A DNA stretch of 64,000 bases from Fluviicola sp. XM-24bin1 (GTDB lineage Bacteria > Bacteroidota > Bacteroidia > Flavobacteriales_D > Crocinitomicaceae): positions 64,037 to 128,036 of the forward strand of contig QCWI01000001.1 in NCBI GenBank assembly GCA_003149635.1, given 5' to 3'. This document shows positions 42,986 to 51,113 of the stretch, in pieces. Made by a program: the position numbers and the translations under genes. Each line of letters starts with the position of its first letter. Within the stretch, counting starts at the first letter, position 1. The notes below the pieces were generated by a model that worked only from the letters and a program-made list of their open reading frames with translations, did no database searches and was not told the origin of the DNA.

Positions 42986-43390
42986 ATGATTTATTATTCA
43001 ATATTGGATAAGGTGTTAAAATTCAAAATAAAATGGTCGCTCGCTTTTGGCTCCGTTGCAGAGTTAGAAGAGCATTTTGCTTTGAAAAATACTGCCATCA
43101 TTCCAACCACGTATGGGAAATTGCTTTGGGTGAAATTTGAGGAAGGATATCATGCTTTTAAGAACAAATGTCCACATCAAAACAAACCCATGGATCATTG
43201 CTGGGTTGACAATGACGATTTGGTTTGTCCCTTTCATCGATTTCATTTCTCCATAGAAAATGGTCAAAGAATGGCCACAAGCATGTACAAGTACGAGCTT
43301 AAAATCGAGAATGACATGGTCTGGATCGGCAAAGAGGTGCTTACGCTTTCCTTTAACTTAAAATCACTTCGAAGAAAACGCAAGCGATAG
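42986..43390 (+). CDS. Rieske [2Fe-2S] ferredoxin-like protein
   Basis: 134 residues. The two cluster-binding boxes are CPHQ (Cys62, His64) and CPFH (Cys81, His84), spaced by 17 residues as in Rieske ferredoxins. No signal peptide or TAT motif is present, so it is cytoplasmic. The C-terminal tail is strongly basic (LKSLRRKRKR). It probably passes electrons to an oxygenase or reductase that is not adjacent. Confidence 0.85.
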   Translation: MIYYSILDKVLKFKIKWSLAFGSVAELEEHFALKNTAIIPTTYGKLLWVKFEEGYHAFKNKCPHQNKPMDHCWVDNDDLVCPFHRFHFSIENGQRMATSMYKYELKIENDMVWIGKEVLTLSFNLKSLRRKRKR

Positions 43391-43402
43391 CCTCTTCTCC
43401 TA

Positions 43403-45591
43403 CTAGAATTTTAGGGTATAAATCAAGTTCGGAATCATTGATAGTTGCGTATCGTATTGAATGGATTGCGTTCTATCGCTGTACCATTCACGAATTCGCG
43501 CCCGATTATTCGTCACGTTGCGCACGTCAATCTTGAAAGCATGAGTCATACGTTTCTTATCGATACGATACGTCACCCCAATATTGGTAAAGAAAATCGG
43601 ATCGCCTTTCGCCGAAAAGCCCTGATCGGTTTGATATACAGTATGTCCAGCCGCTTGAGAGGCTTCTAAGTCAACGGGCGTATATCGATTGCCCCCAATG
43701 AGTGTCACTTTGGTATTTAAGGCAAATGCTTTGTTCTTCTCCGAACCGAATGTCCATTCTTTTCCGAATAAGAAATTAGATGCGTAACCAGCATCGAAAC
43801 GCGTGCTTCGGGTGATGCCATCAAGTGCTTCGAATTCCGATTTGTAGAGTGATCCAGTCAGCAAGAAATAATATCCTTTATTGAAGAAGCGCTCAACGGT
43901 TAGTTCTACCCCATAATTTCGTCCGGTTCCTTCATTCACCAAATCGATATATGGGATTCCATAAGATGAATTCACAAGTGATTGGTAGCTATTGGAATCA
44001 TTGTGAACAGGCATGTTGTAAAGATGCTGATAGTACAGTTCCGTTTTTACATACAAGTTCTCGTTCACGGAAAAGTTGTAGCCAAGAACCCCGTGAATGC
44101 TCTTTGATAAATCCAAATCCCGATTCAGATATTGGTAGGTTCCGTCAGGCTGTAGTTCATTGTACAAATACGTCGAAACACTTTCAATTCTGCTGTGCAT
44201 TCCAGCTCCCAGAGAAAAAGTACTGCGCTTGTTAGCTGTCCATTTGACTCCAAGTCGGGGTTCAATGGCATTCGAGTTATTCAAAAGAAAATGCGTGTAG
44301 TGTACCCCAGAAATTATAGTTAAATCGTTCGATAAGCGGTTTTTCCACGAAACAAAAGACTGCATCATATCTGCGGACCCTTTTGAATCTTGCCAGCGTG
44401 TCATTACGCCATCTTCATCATCGTAATCGTCTTCATCGAATTAATTGTATAAGAATCGCGTATAAGTGACTCCTCCTTGAATTAAGTTCTTCTGATTGAT
44501 TTTGTAATTAGCAATTAATTGAGCCTTCCATTGATGATCTCGATAATTGTCGCGCTCCGAAATAAAGAGCCCCGTACTATCCGATTTTTGCCATTGTCCC
44601 TCCCCTGCGTTACCAGCTGTAGAGGCAGAAATGTAACTCTTGATGTATAATTTTGGCGAGACAATGTACGAATGCTTCAAGCCGACCATCCCCATACTAG
44701 CGCCAAACGTGTATTTGGAGTAGATGTATCCAGATTCATCATCTTGATCTGTTTGATCGATGCTGCTAATACCTCCCATTCCTAAAAATTGAAAGGCCCT
44801 TCAACGGTTCCGTCAATGCCAATAATTCCCGCAGAGAAACTGTACTCACGTCTCTCGTTATTTCCTTTTCTCAGGTTGACATCGAACACACCAGATAATG
44901 CATTTCCATATTCAGGTGCGAAAGCTCCGCTGAAAAAATCCGAATTGGCTAGCATTGCTCCGTTCAGTGCTGATATTGGTCCTCCTGTGGCTCCAGTTGA
45001 TGCAAAGTGATTAGGGTTGGGGATATCAATTCCATCCAATCGCCAAAGTATACCTCGCGGTGAATTTCCCCGAACAACGATGTCGTTATCTCCCTCAGGA
45101 TTTCCTGTTACTCCGGCAAATCCTGATACCATTCTAGCAGGATCATTGAGCGATCCAGCGTAGCGGTTGGTTTCTTCAACTGTGAACGTCTTAGCACTCA
45201 CAGCCGCCATTTTATTCAAGGATTCAGATTTGTCTTTTCGAGCAGACACTTTAACCTCCTCGACTTTTTGAATATCGCTAGTCATCTCAAGATTTAAAAC
45301 GGTTTCCTTTCCTGATTCAACTAAGATATTCGGGAGGAAAATATCTTGATATCCCATGGCCGTTACCTGCAATTGAACCCGTCCAATGCCAACGTTTTCC
45401 AGTTTGAAGTCACCATTTTCATCAGATATGGAACCTTTAATCGGACTTGAATTAACCAGAATTACTTTGGCTCCGTAAATGGGCACTTTGGTATCAAAAT
45501 CGATGATCGTCCCGCGCACGGTTTGATTGAGTTCTTGGGAAAATCCTGTTGCGAGGAAAAGCAAAAATGAAAGGGCAAGAATATGTTTCAT
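43403..45591 (-). pseudogene. TonB-dependent receptor, decayed (internal deletion, frameshift, nonsense codon)
   Basis: The 5' part (to 44782) encodes a signal peptide (MKHILALSFLLFLATGFSQ from ATG 45591), a carboxypeptidase-like regulatory domain and a TonB plug (RGNSPRGILWRLDGIDIPNPN). It stops at a TAG directly after VEGPFNF. Reading continues in another frame as FLGMGGISS, a stretch that in intact relatives lies some 50-60 residues further on. Thus a barrel segment seems deleted at the frameshift. In this second frame, a TAA at 44441-44443 interrupts RFLYN/FDEDDYDDEDG, after which the barrel runs on to the C-terminal LIYTLKF. Two independent lesions make a functional receptor unlikely. 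No SusD-like partner is nearby. Confidence 0.88.
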
Positions 45592-45629
45592 GTCGAATGT
45601 TTGTTTCATTCCTAAAACAACATTCTGAA

Positions 45630-45650
45630 GAAGCACCCCTATTCAGTGCT
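45630..45650 (-). terminator. AAGCAC/GTGCTT hairpin after the antiporter gene
   Basis: A 6-bp stem (45630-45635 with 45645-45650) in the gap between the antiporter stop and the receptor pseudogene start. No clear T-run follows on the minus strand. Confidence 0.3.
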
Positions 45651-45663
45651 TAAAAAATTAAGA

Positions 45664-47049
45664 TTATTCCTCTTCCGAAGTAGGAGGGTTTTGGTCTTCT
45701 TTCTTTTGAGACGGAGAATAATCTGTATTATCTCCTCGATGACTGAATCCATCAAAATCCTGGCGCTGTGTATTCTGTTCCATACGCTTTTTAAACTCTT
45801 CCTTTTGATCTGGGTCATTCGTTTTTCCAAGAATAGGAACCGTGTGGAATAAGACATCCGTAACTTTTTCACCACGATAGGAGATTAACGCCACCATCAT
45901 AATAATGCTCGTGATCAGAATCGGATAAAGAAGCAATCCTGCATCGAATTGTTCAATTTGGGAGCTACTTTCTGCCAACGTAAAGAATAAGAGTACGGTG
46001 ATCAATCCTCGTGGAGCAATCCAAAGTTGAGGCATAATATTCTTTCGAACTACTACTTTGAGAGTGATCCATCTCACAATTAATAAAATTACGACAATGG
46101 CAAAACTATTCACTGCAACCTCCCAATCATAAAGGGAAGAAAGCGTAATGGTAAATCCGAAAACCACAAAGAAGAACGTTCGAATCAAAAAGGCCGATTC
46201 CAATGTCAAGTTGTGGAAGTCATGAACAATCGGCGCCACTTTCTCTCGATCAAAATACTTCTTCAGGAACCCTTGGAAGAAGAGATCGGTATTGTTCAGT
46301 ACCAATCCGAACGCCAGAATAATCAATAATGACGACAGGTGCAGCAGTTTCCCAAGAGCAAACATCATGAGCAAAATCCCGATGATGAGGAAGAGTTTTA
46401 CCTGCATTTGCAAGTGCTGGAACATATAAACGAGTAGGTACGCCACAACAACGGAAAGCACAGCTGTTGCTAATATGTTCAGAACAATTTCCCAGAATAT
46501 GGATCCTCCACCAGCACCGCCATCGGCACCAATCATAAAGTAAAATACCATAATTCCGAGGATATCCGAGAAGGTACTCTCGTAGACCATAAATTCCTTC
46601 TTGGCACCTGTTAAACCACCTACACTCGGAATGATAATCGCGCTACTCATGATACTCAAAGGAGTTGCGTACAAAACGCAAGTATAGGCCGGGGTTTCAG
46701 GGAAAATGTAATAGAAAAAGGCTCCAATAGCAATCATCGAACCTCCCAGAGCAATTAAGGCCGTTAGAAACGACCGGACTATCAGCGGTGTTTTTTCTTT
46801 CTCAAGTTGCAAGTCGAGTGCGGCTTCCAGAACAATCATGACGAGTCCGACATTTCCTAAAATCTCCAGTATTGGGCCCAAATCTAGGTCTCCAATCACT
46901 TTGTAATGACTCAGAACACCTTTCAATCCCATCCCCAAAATGATCAACAATAAAACCGATGGAATGTTGGTGCGTTTGGCGAGAATGTTGAAGAAAAAGC
47001 TAAGAATTATGATCCCGGCAATTCCAACAATTAAGACATAGGTATTCAT
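45664..47049 (-). CDS. Cation:proton antiporter, CPA-type (Na+/H+)
   Basis: 461 residues, about 12 hydrophobic helices. The family core is visible as VIVLEAALDLQLEKEKT, CVLYATPLSIMSSAIIIPSVGGL and ESTFSDILGIMVFYF, where the conserved acidic residue of the transport site (here Asp in FSD) lies. A hydrophilic C-terminal tail of about 55 residues rich in Gln, Lys and Glu (QKEEFKKRME) may be regulatory. The protein should exchange Na+ or K+ for protons across the inner membrane. A 10-bp palindrome TTGGCGCCAA (47063-47072) lies just upstream of the start. Confidence 0.87.
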   Translation of the reverse strand: MNTYVLIVGIAGIIILSFFFNILAKRTNIPSVLLLIILGMGLKGVLSHYKVIGDLDLGPILEILGNVGLVMIVLEAALDLQLEKEKTPLIVRSFLTALIALGGSMIAIGAFFYYIFPETPAYTCVLYATPLSIMSSAIIIPSVGGLTGAKKEFMVYESTFSDILGIMVFYFMIGADGGAGGGSIFWEIVLNILATAVLSVVVAYLLVYMFQHLQMQVKLFLIIGILLMMFALGKLLHLSSLLIILAFGLVLNNTDLFFQGFLKKYFDREKVAPIVHDFHNLTLESAFLIRTFFFVVFGFTITLSSLYDWEVAVNSFAIVVILLIVRWITLKVVVRKNIMPQLWIAPRGLITVLLFFTLAESSSQIEQFDAGLLLYPILITSIIMMVALISYRGEKVTDVLFHTVPILGKTNDPDQKEEFKKRMEQNTQRQDFDGFSHRGDNTDYSPSQKKEDQNPPTSEEE

Positions 47050-47384
47050 ATCGAACGATTGCTTGGCGCCAAAATAGGAGTTTTTTTCGGGATAGGTTTG
47101 CCCGAATGCCTTGGTAATACGCTTAGTTATTCACAAAAAAAGTGAACCTCTTGGCGCCTTGTGACTTATTACTGAATTGATGTCTCTTGGACAATAACCC
47201 CGCCGAATTCATATTAATTTCACGGAAACATAATTAGGATTAATCTAGGGAAGTTTAAATATTGTGGAAAAATGCCTCGTCATGAATCTTTCTTTAAGAA
47301 TTAGAGAATGACTAATTTCGTGGCGGAAAAATTATCTAGTAATCTATATTAATCGTAATATTACGATCAATAACGAAACAACAA
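47050..47384. other. 335-bp intergenic region between antiporter and arsR
   Basis: It holds TTGGCGCCAA at 47063-47072, an A7-loop hairpin TTCAC/GTGAA near 47130-47146, a TCACAAGGCGCCAAGAGG-type dispersed repeat (47141-47168), and an AT-rich stretch leading to the arsR operator. No ORF of note is present. Confidence 0.6.
47352..47367. promoter_or_regulatory. 16-bp perfect palindrome, probable ArsR operator
   Basis: ATCGTAATATTACGAT is a perfect inverted repeat ending 17 bp before the arsR start. SmtB/ArsR repressors bind AT-rich dyads of this size overlapping the promoter, so this fits autoregulation and metalloid-inducible control of the operon. Confidence 0.7.
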
Positions 47385-47720
47385 GTGGGAACGACAAAAA
47401 CGGAACAGTACTCAGAAACGCAGATTGAATTGGCGAGCTTACTGAAAGTCTTAGGACATCCAGCGCGCATTGCTATCGTTCAAGCAGTGATGAAAACAGA
47501 TTCATGTGTTTGTGGTGACTTGGTTACTGAGATTGAACTGGCACAATCAACCGTTTCGCAACATTTAAAAGAATTGAAAAGTGTTGGGTTGATCAAAGGA
47601 ACGATTGAAGGAACCAGTGTTTGTTACTGTATCGATAAGGAACGTTGGCAACACCTCGCTAACGTGATTACACCCTTATTGGCCGACGGTCTCGCTTGTA
47701 ACGACAACAGTTGTTGCTAA
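47385..47720 (+). CDS. arsR: ArsR-family metalloid-responsive repressor
   Basis: 111 residues, starting at GTG 47385 (no ATG is available). A winged helix-turn-helix spans LKVLGHPARIAIVQAV to STVSQHLKELKSVGLI. The As(III) site typical of ArsR, Cys-x-Cys in the helix before recognition (ELCVCDL), appears as SCVCGDL (Cys41, Cys43). Further Cys lie at 80, 82, 105, 110 and 111, the last three in a C-terminal CNDNSCC tail that may add metal ligands. It heads a four-gene arsenic operon, 11 bp before arsI. Confidence 0.92.
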   Translation: MGTTKTEQYSETQIELASLLKVLGHPARIAIVQAVMKTDSCVCGDLVTEIELAQSTVSQHLKELKSVGLIKGTIEGTSVCYCIDKERWQHLANVITPLLADGLACNDNSCC

Positions 47721-47731
47721 TATAGATTGCA

Positions 47732-48256
47732 ATGGAAAATACCACGTATCCTCGGATGCACGTTTCCTTATATGTCAAGGATATTGCGAGTACCGTTAAT
47801 TTTTACACCGCCTTTTTCGGTCAACCGGCTTCAAAAGTAAAACCCGGTTACGCTAAGTACGAGTTGGAGGATCCAGCACTCATCATTTCATTTGTTCAGA
47901 ACGAAGAACGCGTTCGATCCAACTTTGGTCATTTAGGAATTCAAGTGGCAACCAAAGAACTGATGGAGGAGCGTCTCGAAGTGGCGCGCAAGCTAGGAAT
48001 TGTCTCTCTGGAGGAAATAGGAACGGCTTGTTGTTATGCGGTTCAAGATAAGTTTTGGGCTACGGATCCTGACGGACATCAATGGGAGGTGTACTATTTC
48101 CATGAAGATGTAGAATTCAACGATCCGAAATATTCGTTGGAGGAAAATGAGGTTTGTTGTTCGCCGGAAACAGCGAGTGTTTCCAAAAAAGAAAAACCAA
48201 GAATCCGATTATCAGAATTAAATAAACAAGGAGCGAGCTGCGAGCCCGGTTCTTGA
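47732..48256 (+). CDS. arsI: ArsI/CadI-family VOC metalloenzyme (C-As lyase-like)
   Basis: 174 residues of a vicinal-oxygen-chelate fold. Likely metal ligands are His10 (RMHVSL), His67 (FGHLGI) and Glu119 (WEVYYF). A vicinal Cys pair Cys100-Cys101 (GTACCYAV) matches the position of the substrate-binding pair in characterised ArsI enzymes, which cleave the C-As bond of methylarsenite with O2 and Fe(II). The C-terminal 35 residues add three more Cys (VCCSPE, SCEPGS). The related CadI name refers to cadmium-induced homologues; the arsenic context favours ArsI. Confidence 0.85.
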   Translation: MENTTYPRMHVSLYVKDIASTVNFYTAFFGQPASKVKPGYAKYELEDPALIISFVQNEERVRSNFGHLGIQVATKELMEERLEVARKLGIVSLEEIGTACCYAVQDKFWATDPDGHQWEVYYFHEDVEFNDPKYSLEENEVCCSPETASVSKKEKPRIRLSELNKQGASCEPGS

Positions 48257-48266
48257 TGTTGTTAAT

Positions 48267-48686
48267 ATGGGAAAGAAAGTATTAGTGCTTTGCACTGGAA
48301 ATAGTTGTAGAAGTCAGATGGCGCATGGTTTTTTGGAAGTATACGCAGCCGAAGGAACGCAAGTTTATTCGGCAGGAGTGGAAACTCATGGAGTAAATCC
48401 AAGGGCGATAGAAACGATGAAGGAAGTAGGCATTGATATTTCGGGTAATACTTCAAACAACGTGAATGAATATACCGACATCGATTTTGATTACATCATT
48501 ACGGTGTGTGATAGTGCCAGAGAACGTTGCCCGTATTTCCCTTCCTCTGCAGTAAAATTTCACCACAGCTTTCCTGACCCCGCCGGGGCTGACGGAACCC
48601 CGGATGAGGTAAAGGCAATTTTTGCCAATACGCGTAATTTGGTTGATGTCTACTGCAAAGAATTCGCATCGGCATATTTGAGATGA
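48267..48686 (+). CDS. arsC: Arsenate reductase, thioredoxin-coupled (LMW-PTP fold)
   Basis: 139 residues. The P-loop CTGNSCRS (Cys9 to Arg15, CX5R) binds arsenate. The resolving cysteines are Cys81 and Cys88 in VCDSARERCP, spaced as Cys82/Cys89 in the staphylococcal enzyme. HSFPDPAG supplies the general-acid Asp. It reduces arsenate to arsenite with thioredoxin. It follows arsI by 10 bp and overlaps the aquaporin start by 4 bp (ATGA). Confidence 0.95.
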   Translation: MGKKVLVLCTGNSCRSQMAHGFLEVYAAEGTQVYSAGVETHGVNPRAIETMKEVGIDISGNTSNNVNEYTDIDFDYIITVCDSARERCPYFPSSAVKFHHSFPDPAGADGTPDEVKAIFANTRNLVDVYCKEFASAYLR

Positions 48687-49318
48687 AACGCTCATACACA
48701 GCGGAATTTCTAGGAACCTTTCAATTGGTTTTTATCGGTACGGGCTCCGTTTTGCTCGTTGAAACGCAACAATGGTCGTATCCTCAATTATGGATCGGAC
48801 TTGCGTTTGGTTTTGCTGTTTTTTTGGGAATTATGCTTTTTGGAAAAACGTCAGGTGCTCACATGAACCCTGCAGTTTCTATTGCGCTTAGCATTCGCGG
48901 GGATTTCGATAAGAAGGAACTTCCATTTTATTTGATATTTCAATTTGTCGGGGCGATTGTTGCAAGTGCGTGTCTGGCTACCATTTATCCAGATCACCCA
49001 CATTATGGCGATACCTTACCTCGTATTGGAAACTGGCAAAGTTTTGCTCTAGAGTTCGGTCTTACCTTCGTCTTGATGTTGGGCGTCATCTTCGATTTCC
49101 ATAGCAAGTCTAGCATTTGGCAAGCCGGGATTCTGATAGGAGAGATCGTAGGGTTAGAAGCGTATTTCGCAGGCCCATATTGTGGGGCAAGCATGAATCC
49201 GGCGAGAAGTTTGTCACCGGCCGTTTTCAGTGGAATGTGGTCGCATATTTGGATTTACCTCATCGCCACAACCCTTGGGGCTGTTGGGGCCGTTTTGCTC
49301 TTCAAAAGATCGAAGTAG
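48683..49318 (+). CDS. Aquaporin (MIP family) in the arsenic operon
   Basis: 211 residues with six hydrophobic helices and both half-helix motifs intact, GAHMNPAV and GASMNPAR. Counting back from the two NPA motifs, the selectivity-filter positions are Phe (NPA1 minus 20), Ala (NPA2 minus 12, where water channels have His), Ala and Arg. A small residue in place of His widens the pore, as in aquaglyceroporins that pass arsenite. In Sinorhizobium an AqpS aquaporin replaces ArsB next to arsC, and the arrangement here is the same. Translational coupling with arsC (ATGA) supports a joint role in As(III) exit. Confidence 0.88.
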   Translation: MKRSYTAEFLGTFQLVFIGTGSVLLVETQQWSYPQLWIGLAFGFAVFLGIMLFGKTSGAHMNPAVSIALSIRGDFDKKELPFYLIFQFVGAIVASACLATIYPDHPHYGDTLPRIGNWQSFALEFGLTFVLMLGVIFDFHSKSSIWQAGILIGEIVGLEAYFAGPYCGASMNPARSLSPAVFSGMWSHIWIYLIATTLGAVGAVLLFKRSK

Positions 49319-49396
49319 TAACTTAGCTTATCCATCTTAGCAGAATTCCGGCAAAGTCGAATGGGCATACACACTTAAAAACTTGATTATTTAACG

Positions 49397-49404
49397 TAAA
49401 TTTG
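49397..49404 (+). promoter_or_regulatory. -7 box TAAATTTG upstream of the ALDH gene
   Basis: An exact TAnnTTTG match ending 33 bp before the ATG at 49437. It indicates that the ALDH gene has its own promoter and is not part of the arsenic operon. Confidence 0.5.
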
Positions 49405-49436
49405 CGTCGACTGTACCTTATTTAACATTTAGAGAA

Positions 49437-50993
49437 ATGGCAGAAACAATGACAGATCTTGGAATTGCAGAAGTATTGAAGCAATTCGGAATCGAAGAAA
49501 ATAACAACGGTGCCTCTACAGGAGGACACTGGTTCAACACGCGTGGCGAGGTAATTGCCTCAGTTTCCCCAGTAGACGGAGCAACAATTGCAACAGTAAA
49601 CGCCGCTACAGAAGCGGATTACGAAGCTGTTGTGATGAAAGCGCAAGAAGGATTTAAAGCATGGAGACAATGGACGGCTCCTGCTCGTGGAGAAGTAGTG
49701 CGTCAGTTGGCGACAAAACTTCGTGAATACAAAGAGCCTTTAGGAAAGTTGGTTTCATACGAAATGGGGAAATCATACCAGGAAGGTCTTGGAGAAGTTC
49801 AGGAAATGATCGATATCTGTGATTTCGCTGTAGGACTTTCTCGTCAGTTGCACGGATTGACAATGCACTCTGAGCGTCCGGGACACCGCATGTACGAGCA
49901 GTACCACCCACTAGGAATTGTTGGAATTATTTCAGCGTTTAACTTCCCGGTTGCCGTTTGGAACTGGAACACAGCTTTGGCTTGGGTTTGTGGTGATTCT
50001 TGTGTTTGGAAGCCATCTGAAAAGGCGCCAATCACAGCGATTGCATGTCAACAAATTACACAGGAAGTATTCGCAGCGAACAATGTACCTGAAGGAGTTT
50101 CTGGATTGGTAATCGGAGGTGCTGATTTGGGTATCGCAATGTCAAATGATAAGCGAATTCCATTGGTATCAGCAACGGGATCAACTCGAATGGGTAAGGC
50201 TGTAGGAGCAGCTGTAGGAGCACGTTTGGGTAAATCATTGTTGGAGCTTGGAGGAAACAACGCCATCATCATTACGCCAACAGCTGATTTAAAAATGGTA
50301 GTTCCAGGAGCCGTATTCGGTGCCGTTGGAACATGTGGACAGCGTTGTACGTCTACACGTCGTTTGATCATCCACGAAGATGTGTACGATACAGTGAAAG
50401 ATGCATTGGTAAACGCCTACCACCAGATTAAAATTGGAAACCCATTGGATGAAAACAACCACGTGGGGCCATTGATCGATAAAGATGCCGTTCAACAATA
50501 TTTGGATGCCTTGGATAAAGCCAAAGCAGAAGGTGGAAACATCGTTGTTGAAGGAGGTGTATTGGAAGGAGAAGGATATGAGTCTGGATGCTACGTAAAA
50601 CCAGCAATCGTTGAAGCAGAAAACCACTTCGAGATTGTACAGCACGAGACTTTTGCTCCTATTCTTTACATCATGAAGTATTCTGGTGGAATCGAAAACG
50701 CCATCAATACTCAGAATTCGGTGCCGCAAGGATTGTCATCAGCGATTATGACAAACAACATCAAAGAATCAGAAGCGTTCTTGTCCGCACAAGGATCGGA
50801 TTGTGGAATCGCCAACGTGAACATTGGTACTTCTGGTGCTGAAATCGGTGGTGCATTTGGAGGTGAAAAAGAAACTGGAGGAGGTCGCGAATCTGGTTCT
50901 GATGCATGGAAAATCTACATGCGTCGCCAAACGAATACAATCAACTATTCCGACAGCCTTCCATTGGCTCAAGGAATCAAATTCGATTTGTAG
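49437..50993 (+). CDS. ALDH7-type aldehyde dehydrogenase (aminoadipate-semialdehyde type)
   Basis: 518 residues of NAD(P)-dependent aldehyde dehydrogenase. The catalytic Cys304 is in GTCGQRCTSTRR, and the general-base Glu is in LLELGGNN. Stretches such as GQRCTSTRRLIIHE, ISAFNFPVAVWNWN and the C-terminal NVNIGTSGAEIGGAFGGEK are characteristic of the ALDH7 (antiquitin/AmaB) branch, which oxidises alpha-aminoadipic semialdehyde (piperideine-6-carboxylate) in lysine breakdown. Other lysine-catabolism genes are not adjacent, so the substrate is inferred from family only. Confidence 0.92.
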   Translation: MAETMTDLGIAEVLKQFGIEENNNGASTGGHWFNTRGEVIASVSPVDGATIATVNAATEADYEAVVMKAQEGFKAWRQWTAPARGEVVRQLATKLREYKEPLGKLVSYEMGKSYQEGLGEVQEMIDICDFAVGLSRQLHGLTMHSERPGHRMYEQYHPLGIVGIISAFNFPVAVWNWNTALAWVCGDSCVWKPSEKAPITAIACQQITQEVFAANNVPEGVSGLVIGGADLGIAMSNDKRIPLVSATGSTRMGKAVGAAVGARLGKSLLELGGNNAIIITPTADLKMVVPGAVFGAVGTCGQRCTSTRRLIIHEDVYDTVKDALVNAYHQIKIGNPLDENNHVGPLIDKDAVQQYLDALDKAKAEGGNIVVEGGVLEGEGYESGCYVKPAIVEAENHFEIVQHETFAPILYIMKYSGGIENAINTQNSVPQGLSSAIMTNNIKESEAFLSAQGSDCGIANVNIGTSGAEIGGAFGGEKETGGGRESGSDAWKIYMRRQTNTINYSDSLPLAQGIKFDL

Positions 50994-51004
50994 AATCAAT
51001 TCAA

Positions 51005-51030
51005 GCACCCTTCGACTAAGCTCGGGGTGC
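51005..51030. repeat. GCACCC/GGGTGC hairpin with CTTCGACTAAGCTCGG centre
   Basis: A 6-bp perfect stem around TTCGACTAAGCTCG. It is another member of the TTCGA...CTCAG palindrome class common between Bacteroidota genes, starting 12 bp after the ALDH stop. Confidence 0.55.
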
Positions 51031-51048
51031 TGTTGAATAAATAAATTT

Positions 51049-51097
51049 AGCCGGTTGCAGTCACTGAGGTTCTCGAAGTGAAAGCGCCGGCTTTTTT
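51049..51097 (+). terminator. Terminator of the ALDH gene with TGAGG repeat core
   Basis: AGCCGG (51049-51054) pairs with CCGGCT (51087-51092). An inner stem TCACT/AGTGA encloses the dispersed core TGAGGTTCTCGAAG, and TTTTTT follows. It is the third core-bearing hairpin placed exactly at a gene end. Confidence 0.78.
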
Positions 51098-51113
51098 ATT
51101 GTACTTTTAAATC

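Noticed and set aside
45646-45852. A hydrophobic 68-codon + strand frame at the antiporter 3' end
   Set aside because: It is antisense to the charged antiporter tail; its hydrophobicity comes from reverse-complemented Lys/Glu codons.
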